64,000 nucleotides of DNA, taken from positions 437,734 through 501,733 of the forward strand of contig NW_001799630.1 of the NCBI RefSeq assembly GCF_000165425.1, in the 5' to 3' direction. A program made the translations under genes and the position numbers. This DNA is from Paramecium tetraurelia. Taxonomy: Eukaryota > Ciliophora > Oligohymenophorea > Peniculida > Parameciidae. Positions 1 to 15,780 of this stretch are shown here, in pieces; within the stretch, counting starts at the first letter, position 1; every line of letters starts with the position of its first letter. A model generated the notes under the pieces. It saw only the letters and a list, made by a program, of their open reading frames with translations. It had not been told where the DNA came from and made no database searches.

Positions 1-3000
1 TAAATCCACTTGTGGGTAATCCATAATATCTTTGATATTATAATAGGTTGAACCAGAAATGTCGCATAATTTTTCATAAAGCACATCAAAATAATTGTGG
101 ACTACTCCTTAATAATAAATATTATCAAAACTGATAGATTGATAATTGGCTACTGAAGAATTTAAGGCTAAGGAACAAAAAACAACTAATGCTGTTTCAA
201 GTCTTAAAGCATCATCTTAATATGCAAAATCAGTATAAAATCTAAATGATATTTCATCTTCAAATTATGATTAAAAATTTAAATAATCTATTGAATTCAT
301 AGCAGAATTGAAATCAATAACAGAGGAAGCTGACATTGATATATCATTTGCTATTTCAGTAATATTATACGTGTACAGATTGGCAGAATAAATAGCCAAA
401 TCTAAAACTCTAGAAGTTAATCTATTGATTTCAATCAGCTAATTGTTTATTTATTATAAGATATTGACGTCTATCCTATAATCATTGAATTATTGAGAAC
501 AAAAGTATTGTTGCAAACTTGTCATAGCCAAAATGAATACAATCCATAAAGATGAATAAATCTTAAAAGTTGTTATTTCTTGATGTTTATGATGAGTTTA
601 TAAAGCAATTTGAATTATATTAGCAGAATTATTATAAGTAAATAATTTGTAATCATCCTCATCTTCAAAATCATTTCCTTAATTTCTGAATAATGAATTA
701 TACTCTTCTTCTTCCTCTAAGATTTATAAAAATAATTATTCCTAATCCTCATTAATACTTACAATTTAGCCATTAATGTATCTCTTTGTGAGAATGCCTC
801 CAGCTAAATTAATTGAAGGAACACTCTCAGTTTCTTCATTACATTATTTAAATAAATCTCTAATTTCATCTAATTGTGGGTTCTCGTACAAATCTTGCAT
901 ATACCTCAATAAATTAGTATCTACTTCTTAATTATCTTAATTTCTAAGAGCAGCTTAACTGTCTGAACTCATATTACCCAAATTTGGTACTTTTTGTTAA
1001 GAAGTGGCTTTCATTATTTATTCTGATTCTGGATTACTAATACTTCCTGTACGTTATACTCCTTTTTTTAACATATATTTAAGATTTGCTTCATTTTTTT
1101 CAATCTTATCAAGTCGAACTACATAAAATCCAGTGCGTTCACTTTTCTTCTATTCTTCATCACTATCATTTGGATTGAAGACTGGTAAAATAGTTTCTTT
1201 TACTTAGCAATTGAAGTAATAGAAGCCATCTTTATTTGGGATTTTAGAGAAGACATCTTTAGCATTTTTAGTCAAAACATCAGGGATATAATCATTCAAT
1301 TTTATCTTGTCTACCAAATTTTTCAATTCTAATTCAAAGTACGTTATAGCACCTGAAGACATTTCTATTATCTATGTAAATTTGTCAACCACAAAATATA
1401 TTTAAGTTTTTAGTGTTGCTTCTGATTTGAAGGTTGCAATATATACAAGGGAATCTAAATGTAATGTTACTTAATAAGTTAATGGAAAAAGGTATCCATT
1501 TTTGTGTTTAAATAATCTATTCTAATCTACTTCAAGATATTCGCTTTATATCCCTATTTCTTATCTTAAATTAAGTACAAAATTATCAAAGAAGTTACTC
1601 ATGTATTTATCATGATTCTCTGCATATTTTTAAGGCATTAAAACATTTATCTTCTTTCCTATTATCTCTTCTTTAGAGTATCCAAAGTAAACTGTAAATA
1701 ATGAATTCATTTATAATATATTACCTGGATCTGACTTCTTAGCACTTGCATAAATGAATGGGATTTAATCAGTTTCAAAATTTATCATATCTTTACGGCC
1801 TAATTAGTTTTTCTTTAGATGTTCTTTTAATTATTTTGCCTTATTTAATTAATTGATTCCTCCCTTAGAGTCATTCATAACATGAATCATAAAATTACCA
1901 AATACTTACATCGTGTATGGCATATTTGAATTTATTTTTTACATATTTTCATAATTCTCTTTTGCTTCATTAGTTACTCTACTAATTCTAGCACCAATAT
2001 TCATTAATCTCCCTAAATCAGGTTGGTCTTCCTTTAATTCTATCCAAAATTCCTTATGTAAATTTGCAGAAAACTTCATTTTCTCTTCACATAAAGACAA
2101 GTAATTTTTAAATGCGATTGCATTAACAATATCATCATCTTCCTCCTATTAAGAATTAATCCCTTTACTCTTAATATCTTTTTGATATCGATAAATAATA
2201 AACTATTAATAAAGAGCTGGTTTAGTATATTGAGCAAGCTCAAATTATTCTAAAGCTTTCTATTTATTGTTTCTTCTTTCTATCAAAAATAGTCCATAAA
2301 AGATTCTTAAATAAGTTGAATTTGGAAACTTTTTTAAACCCTATACAAACATTCTATCCAATTCTTAAATTAGCCCTCTAATTATTTCATTAATATCGTT
2401 TTAATTTCCTGACTTTCTTTATTTTAATTTAGTTTTTAAAGGACAGTCATCATAATTACAAGTCTCTTTGTGTTTTTCTATATATCCAATAAGCAACATA
2501 TAGGAATTTCTATCTTTCTCTTGATTTTATATCAGTTGCAATACATATCTGATATGACTCCAAATTTACTCTCCACTCCTAAATTTTGTTTAAGATTTAA
2601 TCAGAGTTTCAATTTTCGATTTTTTCGTCAGCAACATAATGCTAATAATAAACGGAACGCCAATCAACCAGGCAATAAATCCTCCAGTAAATTCAGTAGA
2701 TTCCAATATTTTACAAACTAACAACATAAAACAAGCCCATAAATACAGTGTGCTGCAAATACAATAGAATAACCCAACCTAAAAATCATAGTAAGGATCG
2801 TTAAAATTATATTGTTTAAATAACCAAAGTGATAAAACAAAAGAAGTTATAACCATAATCCATGCTTATTCAGGATAGTTCGGTCTAAGTAAACTAAACA
2901 TTAATTAGCAAGTAATTTTATTTGTAATAAAGGCCACTTCCCCATTGGAATCCTATCTTGCAGATCTATCATTAGTATTCATAGCTGGTTCAAAAAATGC

Positions 3001-3660
3001 ATATGCAACAATACTGCATATTATTGAAAATATTACGATGAATGTAAGATCTATAATTGCGTGAAAAGTGTGCCAATTTTACCAACATTCGACAAAGATA
3101 TTATTGTAACCATATATTATATATTTTCCTGTATCTGGATCTACATAGCATTATAAAATGGAAGTTAAGGTCTCTGTGATAGGTAAAAATCCTACAGTTA
3201 CCACAAAGGAAGTAATCTGTTTTAATAATAATAAGGGCCAGAGCCAATAAAATCGATTACGAGAAAACGAATAGGAAACATAAATAATGTCTAGAATGAT
3301 CAACAAAATAAAAAATAACAATATGTAAACAGTCAATAAAAGAGAATCATACGTTAAACTTGGAATGTAATTACTTATTTGTAATAGGTTTTATACTTGA
3401 GTGACAAACGCCATAAAAGTGTCTTACTTCCAAAGGTAATAGATTGTAACATAAAATGGAAATTGATGCATCTGAAAATAATCAAGAGCATTAAAAAAAT
3501 AGAATCCAAACATTCCCCCTTCTTCATCTTCGCTATTACGAATAACAAATAGAACTTGAAAGGTAGTTAATTTTAATTATTCTAAATAATAATCAATACC
3601 TCTCTTTTAGTTGCCCAACAATATAGCATCTTCTATTCCCTATTTTTCTTAATCTTACAT
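1..3660 (-). CDS. Polytopic PAS-domain membrane protein of the TmcB type, 3' end cut by the window
   Basis: The frame is open with the ciliate code from ATG at 3660 to the left edge (about 1,220 residues in the window). It starts MQDQEKQGIEDAILLGNQKR. Roughly residues 105-320 hold several hydrophobic segments (for example LLLTVYILLFFILLIILDI). A helical stretch rich in Leu/Lys/Tyr follows, like the TPR-type region of TmcB/TmcC proteins, and then a PAS motif near residue 650 (GYSKEEIIGKKINVLMPQ). Another membrane segment lies near residue 1,040 (FKIYSSLWIVFILAM), so a second membrane block follows the cytosolic part. This order (membrane, TPR-like, PAS, acidic linker, membrane) is that of the large ciliate and Dictyostelium 'tiny macrocysts' family. 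It is probably a sensory or signalling membrane protein; no ligand or enzyme domain is visible. The true stop lies outside the window. Confidence 0.78.
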
Positions 3661-4688
3661 ATATATCAATATAAATAAAGAAAATAATAGTATTACTTTT
3701 CTTTATTTTTATTTATTTTTTAAAAAATATGGTTATTGATATATTTATAATTTCCTCTTAATATAAATCTATATATGTTTTACAAAGATGACATTCATCA
3801 AAAAACTATTACAATCAATATATAATTTTCAATCATATAATAAATTAAGGGTTCATAAAAAAGACTCAAAAGGCTCAAACTCTTTCTTAGATTAGTATAA
3901 ATAATGTACAAAATAATATATTTATGTAATATAGTTATTTATTTGACTTTCTTCATTATTTTTATTTCATTAGTTAATTTTTGCTAATGAACTTTCTAAA
4001 ATTTTGGAAATTCTTATTTTAGAAACTGAAATCTAAAATATCAGCTTTTGAGATATCGTCATTTTTATAGGTTTCCGCTTACATCTCGCAACGGCATACT
4101 CATCCTTTTTATTATTTAATAAATTTAAACATATAGGTGCTACCTTAATAAATTGATAGTTATCAGACTGAAATGAAATAAACTTCATATTTCATGAAAA
4201 AAATTTCAAGGAATGTATTTAAGAAAATAGCTCCATATTTTTATTATTTTGTCAAGACTTAATTCTCCTTATTTTTTTCTTTAATTTTACACTCTCTACC
4301 TAAAGTGGGGAGTAAATCCTAAATAATATTCTCTACTAAATTTATGATTAATGGATAGAAATGGTTTTCTGCTTTCAGATTCAATAGAATAACTAAAACT
4401 AATCCTAAGCAAAGTTATCAAAACTGAAATTGACATTGCTCCTTCCACTTCAAAGGAATTGAATATTAGACTTCAAATTTTATTCATTTATAAATAACAT
4501 ATAATATATTATTGGTTTTATTTTAAACTGAATATCATATTAACCGAAAACTAAAGCTTTGAAAATCTTCTTAACTTTTGTTTCTTAACGAAACTACTTT
4601 GACGATTATCATAGTGTGTATTTTAATGAGAAATGCAAATGATTATAAAATAATAATTTTAACTAATATTTAAGTAATTTCATTCCAT
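3661..4688. other. Intergenic, AT-rich
   Basis: About 1 kb between the start of the PAS membrane gene and the stop of the coiled-coil gene. All frames are broken by TGA at short intervals and I see no domain, tRNA or repeat. It must hold the promoter of the PAS gene near 3661-3760 and the 3' end of the downstream gene near 4680. Confidence 0.5.
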
Positions 4689-7600
4689 TCAACTGCAATT
4701 TATTCTTTCAGTAATAACATTATTGATCATATTAAAGATTTAATTTACGTCTAATTAATCTGGATTCATAAATAATGTCTCAAATCTATCCAAATCTTTA
4801 TTATTTGATTTTTTAACTGTGCTTACTGAAATATTTGGTTCTAAAAATTCTTCAAGGTCTTCAGGTCCTAAATTTAAGATGTTCATAGACTCTGAAAACT
4901 TAGATATGTTTTTAGGTTTATTTTCTCCTTTTATGCAAACCTTTGCCTGATTACCTTTATTTAATTCCATATAGTTTTCTCTATATATACGCTTCAAAAG
5001 GAATATTAACATATTAACTTAATTCTCATACTTCTTGCTTCCTATTTTTCCCTATTCATTTTTTCTCATTTCCTTTTCTAAAAATAAAATAATTTATTAC
5101 CTAATTCTGATACAGTCTATGCATATTTAGAAGCATAATCATTCTTATAAATTTCAAATTCATTAGATTTCTCATCAAACTTTTACCTAAAGTGTTTTAT
5201 TGCTTAGTCTTTTCTATTAATTTCTTCTTTTAGTTTCTTAACCTATTATAATAAATCTTGTTTTTCAGCATCATTGGGTTTTTGATTTGAAAGTTAATCT
5301 ATTTTATCCTTTAATTCTTTTATGTTAGTATCCTTTCTTGTATTATCTTGTTTAAGTTGCTTATTCTTTTCTTACAAGTTCTTAATTTCATCTTAGACTT
5401 ACTTCTCTTAAACTTTCATTTGATCATATTTCTCTTTGAATTCTTTGAAATTGCTATTTTGTCTCTCATTATCTTTATTAACTCTTTTTAATTTGTCATT
5501 CTCTGTTTATAAATCTTCATTCTATTTTTTTAACTTTTCAACAACCTGCTTTTGATCTTCTCTGTCTCCTCTAAATTAATCAGCCACATCTTTTTTCCTT
5601 TAAATTTCATCTTTTAATTAATTAATAATTGAATCTTTCTAAGTGATAATTTCATTAAGAGCCTAAACCTTATCTTCTGGTACAAATTTATTTTGGACTT
5701 GGTTTAATTCGTTTATGATTTTTTGATTTTCTTACTTGTATTGCTTCTGAAGCTCTGAAATTGTTTAATCTCTATTCTTAAGCAAGTCTTATAAATGAGA
5801 ATTCGATTAATTAACCTTTTTTAATTCTGACTCATAAATCAAATTAGCTTATTTCAATTGATCAATCTTTTATTCAGCAAGTTTTAATTAGATTTTATAT
5901 TAATTGGATTTAACTTCAACCTCTGCAACCTTACCTTGTTGTAATAACAATGTAATAGGTACTTATTCTTCGCATTTCTGTTTTTCTGCCTAAATTTATT
6001 TAGTTGTAGTTGGTTTTTTGAGACTGGGAATCTTAGGTTTATGTTTTTCAACTTATTTTGTCAAGTTTTAATTTTCTGTTTAAAGAACATTTAGTTTATC
6101 AGATAATTCTTTGATTTATTGTTTCTATTGATTGATTGTCTACTGTAACTATTTGTTCTTCTCGTTATTTTATTTCTATTTCTACATATTTTATGCAAGT
6201 TAGACAACATTTTCATGATATGATTGAATCAATTCCTTAAACCATTATTATTCTTTGGTTGGGTTCAAACTTTTTTTATAGGCATCATTCTAATTAAAAT
6301 ATTAATTTTATCGACATTACAATTCTTACATATCTTAATTGAACTTCTCACTTATCAATTCCATTGTATTATTTTATCTTTCTATAATTTCCTCGTATAT
6401 TTCCTTTTGATTAACAATCTCAGTATTAATTTTTTATATTATCTCATTATTTTCTTCATTATCTTTAATCAACACATCAATTTTCTATCTAAGTTCTTAG
6501 ATCAATTGTTTTCTCGATGTTTCAACTTCTTGATAATTTGTTTTCATTTACTCAATTTCAAAGTTTTATATATAGCATTTCTCATTGATTTCTCTTCTTT
6601 CATTTGTTAATAGCTTAGTCTATTCTTGGTAAACTTAGTTCTATTCTTCCCTTATATTGAGTTCCAATTTGAGTTTGTGTAATTCAGAATTCTTTTATTC
6701 AAGAGTTTTTTTGAAATCATCATTAATATAGCTTAATTTAATTTCCATTTATTCAAGATTTCCTTGTTATTATTATACAAGAGAAGCATAGTCTTGAATT
6801 TATGAACTCAAATTATCAATCTAATAATCCTTTTCTTAGAGCTGATTTATTATTTTGTCTCTCTCTAGTCTCATTTCAATCATAGTTTTCTTGAGTTCAT
6901 TTAAATCATCTGCCAGAACAGGTTACTATTATGCGTAAAAGTCTTTTGTTTATCCTTATTGTAAATATGTGCTTTTGGCTTTCAGTTGATTAAAATCAAA
7001 TTCGGTTTACATTTTTGATTGTCTAGTTTTATTTAACTCTGATTCCAATTCTCTAATTTTCTACATATATAAATCAGAGATTTTTCTTTCTTCCTCAATA
7101 TTATTTAGAGTAGGTGCTACTGTTTTATCTACTGAAGAATTATTGCTTCTACTGTTTTTTCTCTATTTGTCCTTTTACTTTTAATTTTAAACTAATTTTT
7201 CAATTTTATCTTACATACTCCTAACCTCTCTAATCAAAGCTTCCTCTCTTTAAGCATACTAATCTCTTTAGACTTTGAGTTGATCTTGTGCCAATAAATA
7301 CTGCTATTCTAATGATTTATTATCCATCAGTAATTAATCAATAGATGCTTTATGCTATTGGCATAATTTATTCATTTCTAATTGTAATTCACTTTAAGTA
7401 ATTGATTTCTCTTTCATAATATTATTAATTTAATCTTAAAGACATAATTATCTATCTTACAATTACTTTTCAAGGTTGTCTCTTCTTTAAAATTCAACAT
7501 CTGTTTTTTCTTTGAGAATAATGAATTCACTTTTTGTTTTTTCAATATCAATTGAATTTTATTGATTAACCTTTTAGAGTTTTTGATTTTTGAATTGTAA

Positions 7601-9213
7601 TTCTTACATCTATTCTTCCTATTGAGATAATTATTGTATCTTTTAATCAAGTTTAAATTGAGTTTCTTTTAATTGAGTATTTGTAATTTCATTTTCTTTT
7701 TTTAAGTCATTGATTATTTTTTTTAATTTTTATGCATCATCTTAATATGCCACAATTTCATTTTCATAACTGCTTTACAATTTGCCTATTTCTTTTTCCC
7801 ATCTTTTTCTGGCTTCTTCTTTTACATCCTATAAACTACTAGCTTATTTTAGCGTTTATTCGAGAGCATAAATCTAAGACTCATATTCTAATCTTTCTTT
7901 TTTAATTAATTCATCCTGTTCTTTTAATTTTTTGATTTCTTATTTTAATTTCTCATTTTCTCTTTGACTTTTCCATAATTCGTCTCCCAAATATCCAGCT
8001 TATTTGGTTTATTCATCAACCTACTTTTCCAGTATTTAAGATTTGGATAATGTATCATTGCATCTTTTTTCTAATTCCTTCTTTGACTTTTCTAATATTT
8101 GATACTCTTTTTTTAATAGATCATCTGTATGATTTTTAGATTAATTTGATGAAAAATTTTAACTTGATCCTTATTACTGAATAAGCATTTCCTCCAAATG
8201 AGCATTTTCTTCAAGTAACTTCTCCTCTCTTAATTTCAGTTGAGTGATACGAGCATTTAATCTATTGACTAGTTCATCCCTAGTTTCTTCAACTCTGATA
8301 TTTGAATTCTATAATCCACTATCATTTAATCTTTTTGCAATAACTTCAATTTCTTCATTCATTTGTCTATTAATCGACTCTAACTTCTTATTTTAATCAA
8401 CTACAGATTCATATTTCCTATATAACATCACATAACTTTCCCTCTCAGGTTAATGCTGATTGAAATATTACTCTCGTGCTTGATAGTCTTAGATTTTCAT
8501 CTATAACTTTTCATTCTCCTTCACTAGTTCTTTGAGCTGATCTTTGGTATTGCTGTTGAATTGTTGCTTCTATATTTGCATTCTTAAGTTTTCAATTTCT
8601 CTATCTTTTTCTTCGATCATTAATAAGACCCTTTGACTCCTGAATTCATTGTCCTACCTTTCCTATTCGATTAATTGATTCAATAACTCCTTGATAGAAT
8701 TACCATCCATCTCTTAGTTCATAAATTGTTCTAATGCATCATTAAGCAACTGGTTTTATTAAGTTAGATAGTTGACTCTTTATTGAAGTATTTTATTTTC
8801 TTCTGCATTAAACTATTCACTTCTAACATTGCCAAATGTCTCTAAATTTCCAAATCCTGGCGATGTGATTGTCCTATTTTGAATATCTTAATCAATGTAT
8901 TAATCCAAACGGTCAGAATCACATTCAAAAGTAACAGCAATTCTACAATCCAAATTATCTCCTTTTATGTAAATAAAGTCCTCTTGAGCTTCAACATTCC
9001 TTAATTTAACAGTTACTACAGTTGCTTCTCCAGGAAGTAGTTGAAGGGCAGTTGGGGCTATTTCGTAATTTTTGAAAAGTCTGAATGCAAAATTAAGCAC
9101 AACCTTCCTATTGTTCTTGACAGTAATCTAATAATTATATTTTTGTGTACTGTCTTTTCTTATCCAATTTTTTAAAATTTCAAATGTTTTGGTGTAATTT
9201 CAACGTCTGTCAT
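4689..9213 (-). CDS. MSP/ASH-like N-terminal domain followed by a ~1,400-residue coiled coil
   Basis: ATG at 9213, TGA at 4689-4691, about 1,490 residues. Two introns are clear: 9128-9150 (23 nt) and 5078-5100 (23 nt); splicing both is required for one frame. Residues 1-85 form a beta-rich module beginning MTDVEITPKHLKFQKIGQEK, then TITVKNNRKVVLNFAFRLF and LLPGEATVVTVKLRN. This is the pattern of MSP/ASH (ASPM-SPD2-Hydin) immunoglobulin-like domains of ciliary and centrosomal proteins. Almost everything after it is heptad-like, Gln/Glu/Lys/Leu-rich coiled coil, with a short Ser/Thr/Asp-rich tail. ASH plus long coiled coil suggests a basal body, ciliary or cytoskeletal scaffold; that location is inference. 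No catalytic motif was seen. I could not assign it to a named family. Confidence 0.8.
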
Positions 9214-9248
9214 AAATTTTGTATTATATATATTTTATTTTATAATTA

Positions 9249-11325
<2,077 letters not shown>

Positions 11326-11974
11326 GAAATTAAAAAGATATTTTAATTATTTTTATTCTTTAAAATAGTTTTCCCAAAGAGTAGGTGAATGTTTTGTCAC
11401 TTCCATTTAACATATATTCTGATTACTAAGAACTCAAGTTTATGATCTCTACATTAAATAGTTCCCCTAACTTCAGGTTAAAGCTTAAAGTATCGATAAA
11501 TCAATAATCCAAAAATAGCAAATATTATCATCTGGTATTGCAGTAAATGCATTTAACTCATAATATATCAATGTGTCATATTGTCATATTGTCAAATTCA
11601 CCAAGCCTCTAGAGTAGAAGAAGTCTTCATCTTATTTCAACAATTAACTTATATTCTTAAAATAAAACTCAAGTACTCCTGTAATTGCTCTTTCAGACAC
11701 AAACAGCGCAATAAATATATCATTTGAAGTAATTATATATTAGTTCCAAAATTCTATATAATGACTTAGAAGATTAATTTAATCATAATTTGAATAACTA
11801 TTGTAGTATATTCTTTAAATAGTAAACTAATTTAATTAAACTTATTAGTAACTAAAATAGAATCCCTTATTTTTTCATTTGTAGATGTAATTAGTTATGG
11901 AAGAGGAATAGAAGTAATAGCTAGATTAGATCATGTTTGAGAGTTCATTTAATTATGAAATATATTTTATTATG
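11326..11974. other. Gap with an interrupted coding-like minus-strand frame
   Basis: Between the SDHA start and the stop of the RasGAP-VPS9 gene. On the minus strand, from about 11830 to 11480, one frame reads like protein (for example IFIALFVSERAITGVLEFYF and KQDEDFFYSRGLVNLTI). A TGA at about 11592 then interrupts it, and a further coding-like stretch follows (YDTLIYYELNAFTAIPDDN). No GT...AG intron of normal size removes the TGA. It could be a small gene with a sequence error or a decaying gene; I recognise no domain. An 8-bp tandem duplication (acaatatg twice on the minus strand) lies exactly at the interruption. Confidence 0.35.
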
Positions 11975-14900
11975 TCAATTTATAATATTTTCATATGCTC
12001 CTTATAATTAAGTCGATGAAAATGGGTAGGTGGAATTCTTCCAACGATCAAAGTTGAATAAAGATTAGATTATATTCAAATTTGTTTTCATAAATTTAGG
12101 ACATGCTTAAGCAACTAAATAAATAAAAACTGGCAGTGTTCCATCTTAGCCAGGATTATCATCGATTCCAGATATCTTCAATAACTAAGTTGTGTTACTC
12201 AAACAATCCGAAATCATTTGTAATTTCTCAATAGGAGTCATTACTTAATCAATCTATCTAAAAGCTAATCACATTATATCAATATATACATTCACTCATT
12301 TTCTATAACATAGGCAATTCTGATAAGCAAATCTTAACTTCTTATTATTCTTCTAGGTGCTTCAATTTCTATTGACATTACTCGATAAAATGCTAATCTT
12401 CTTTAATCTCGTTAATGGTACAATATTTCATCATAATTCTGCGTACAATTGACTTTTCTACTGTTTCAAAACATAAATCAACATATTGATTATTTTTTTT
12501 TAGGTTTTAATTTTATGGGAAAAATGATTATTATTATAACTTTTCCTCCACTAACTTCATATAGTTCTAAAACAGTTTTGAGACTCTAAAAGATTAGAAT
12601 ATTTATATATTACTTCTCTATGTAATCCTAATCTCCTTCTAAGGCAAGTTGCAAATGCTTCAATCCACTTAATATATCGATAAAGTCTCTTATACTCTAA
12701 AATGGCAATTCCAACTATAATTAATTCAGATCTGCTCCATTCACAATCTATAAAAATTATTACTTTTCGTTATCCTTTGGATCTAAGGATTTAGTTTTAG
12801 ATGAGTCTTAAATTGGAATCAAATTCATTTATCCATGCCTAAAATTCAACAAACATGGAATCTTAATATTTTTTAAAAAATGGGTTAATTTTTTTTTTAA
12901 CTCAATTGTTTTTAACATTTTGTTCAAAGATTTAATTTCATTTCTCTCAGTTTTAAGTTGAGTTATAATTTTCAGGAATGCTTCTAACATTGCCTTTTGT
13001 TCTATATAAGAAACAAAGAGTACTTACGATTTTTAGCATAAGTAACTTTCTAATCAAATTCTTAAATCATTTCTTGGCATAAAAGTGATAGATTATTGCT
13101 AGTGTATTGATTTGGAATCATCTTATAAATAGAAAGCAAATAATTCGCATATAATTAAGGCGAAATATTCTCATACTGTTTAATTACTTACCCCTTATTT
13201 TCATAAGACTAAATTACATAACTTAAATTACATCTTTATACATATATATTAGATTGTCAAAGCTGAGAATTATATTGTTCCTTAATTTAGCCAAAAGGGA
13301 TATTCTTTCAATGGAAATTAAAAATTAAGCAACAACTTATTTGGCTTTTGAAATAAACAACAGTTCTTCTTTGTCTTAAGCGCTGAACTTCTCTGTGAAT
13401 TTAAAAGCAATATCAATATAATTGACATTATACAGATCAGATAGTCTATGTACTGCAAAATGCATATTATTTGCAGGTACTTTCTAACCTTTCCATTGAA
13501 CAACATTATTCATATAATCACTTCCCAATTTCAAATTATATCGCATTATATTCTCTGCCAATTCCCTTAGATCTGTGTATCTGGTTAGTTGTTTACCTCC
13601 TAATGAACCATCAATCCTTGATTTTGATATTGAATTTAATAAAATTTATAAATCTGAAATGGAGAGTAAATAGGAGATGAAGGGTTTGTCAGTTTTTTCT
13701 TTGATATAAAAATTCAATTGAGTTTGAGGGAGTTCAATTAATCCTTTGAAATAATTTAAAACATTTTCACTTGTTAATGTAATTTTGAGACCCTCAATTA
13801 TTTCTCCCTTCCAGACATTCAATAGGATTTTACTCACTACTGCAATATTATTAGTTTGGTATTATGATGACTCTAATTATTATTAATTAAGAAACATCGC
13901 TGTGAATTCAGGTAAAACCCATTTATTGATCAGGAATTGAATTAGCAAACTAAATAGTTCCTCTTATTTATAAGATTAATAAAGGACTTTAAAGATTTGG
14001 TACTACAGTCTAAATAAGGCTCTCATTATAAAGGGTAGATTATGTAAACTATTTATGATGTTGTCACAAATCGAGTTAACAATCATCTCAGTCACTTTGC
14101 GTCTATCATATAATATCTTAGCTGTTTCCTCTACTAATTATGGGTCTACTAACCTCTATAATGGTGTTTGACAATATGATTAAATTGAGGGACTAATTTA
14201 TTCAATTATTTCATTAAGTAACGAGTCAGGAATTTTAGTTCTTCTCACATTCTCATAAACATTAATATCTTTATTCTCTTGTGTTCCCTGCATTAAAATG
14301 GGAAGAATATTAAACATTATTTTCCTTGCTTTATTCTCCTGTTTTAATTTCAGTAGTTTTGCAGACTCTTTGCTTTCTTTCAATTTCAACTACTATTCAT
14401 AAATACTATTATTCATATTGACATATAATACATCTTAGGATTTAATTCTAACTCTTCTTTCACATTCATTAGTAAGTTTAATGCTTATCCACATATTTAC
14501 TGTATATATGATTAACATAATGGTCCTTTGCTGAATCCTATAAGAAATTTGCAAACTAGATTGGTTTTATCTTGAAACAACTCTAATGGATTTTTAAGAT
14601 TGATTAATTCTAATTTTAAGAGTTCGCTTAATAATTTAAAAACTCCTTCTTAAAGGCCAGCCCCTACAATGGGATCATAAAGGAATGTTAGAATATCAAA
14701 TATAAACTCATCCAAATTATGAGCACCAATATCCAAAGATGAGTGAATCAATTACGCAAAAAGTTCTTGGTTTTCCATCAACAGAAATAAAAACTTTTGT
14801 ATCTCAAAATGAACATTCTCAAATTTGTACCCTAATAAACATTGTATTTGATTATAATTATTTGTTTATTGTTGATTGTACAATCTACGCAAGTCCTTAT

Positions 14901-15395
14901 ATCGAAGCTACGTCTTGTAATACTTCTCCACTGTATTCAAGAGAATCTAAATGCGCTCATTCTTAGTTTCATTTTCTAATTTGCAATTGCCACAAAAGTA
15001 CCCTTATTAAGCAAATTATATTGCAATTAAAGATTCTCCTATAAGCAATTCCATTGAAGAATTGTATCTGAATTAAATGATTGCCTTTTTGATAGCTTAA
15101 GATGATTCGAATCTTTTATCTGTGCAATACTCACATCACTTTGGTCCTCCTGCATTTCGAACATTTCTTTATATAATCTGATTTAATTTTAATTTATTAA
15201 AGCCTAACTAACAATATTCTCCAAATATTCACTTGGTTCCTATTCAAAATAATGAATAGTATTACTATTGAAGACATCGCCTATTTTTAGAAACCTTATC
15301 TTTTTGGATATTCTCTGAAATAAAAATTCAAATATGCAGAAATAATAAATTTCATTCTACATAATGTTAGAAGTATTGCAAACCCTTATATCCAT
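11975..15395 (-). CDS. RasGAP-like plus VPS9-domain protein (GAPVD1/GAPex-5-like Rab5-type exchange factor)
   Basis: TGA at 11975-11977; the ATG at 15395 is the best in-frame start but a later start is possible. About 1,130 residues. The N-terminal half is helical and matches a RasGAP fold in layout: LVCKFLIGFSKGPLCQSYI, then TAKILYDRRKVTEMIVNSI, LHNLPFIMRALFRLQYQIFK and INKWVLPEFTAMFLN, followed by NIAVVSKILLNVWKG. The C-terminal end is a VPS9 domain: TPIEKLQMISDCLSNTTQLL, then GQDGTLPVFIYLVAQACPKF with the Asp expected to drive nucleotide release, and a Tyr in STYPFSSTQLQGAYENII. RasGAP followed by VPS9 is the architecture of animal GAPVD1, which activates Rab5-type GTPases in endocytosis. 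One clear intron is 14976-15001 (26 nt). Substrates here are inference; the RasGAP call is weaker than the VPS9 call. Confidence 0.72.
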
Positions 15396-15780
15396 ATTGA
15401 AGCAGTAAGAAATTTAAAATCTGAAACTGGATATAAATATAATTAACGATTTTTTTAATTGAAAAGAGTTTTAAATCTACTAGATCTAATAAGTGAAGAA
15501 AAATTAGATAATTTTGATTTATTAATATGATAATTTATTTATTTTGAAAATTCTAAAATATTATGGGGTATTTGGATATATACATTTAGCATTTTTAAGT
15601 TTAGTATATGAAGATTTATTTGAATTTCTAAAAAGTACAAAATTGCAAGAAAATAAATTTACGGAATGTTCCTTTTCTAATTCTTTAAACGATTTAATGA
15701 TATTGATAATAATACACTTTCTTAGTCTCCTTCTACTAAAAAAGTGTATTATTCATTTTAAAAAATAAATTGATTAATTT
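15396..15780. promoter_or_regulatory. Divergent intergenic region
   Basis: 385 bp between the RasGAP-VPS9 start (minus) and the coiled-coil gene start (plus). It is very AT-rich. A 74-codon open frame at 15544-15768 lacks an ATG start and shows no family features, so I treat it as chance. The region must serve as a promoter for both genes. Confidence 0.45.

Noticed and set aside
15544-15768. 74-codon plus-strand ORF
   Set aside because: It has no ATG start, very AT-rich codons and no domain; treated as chance.
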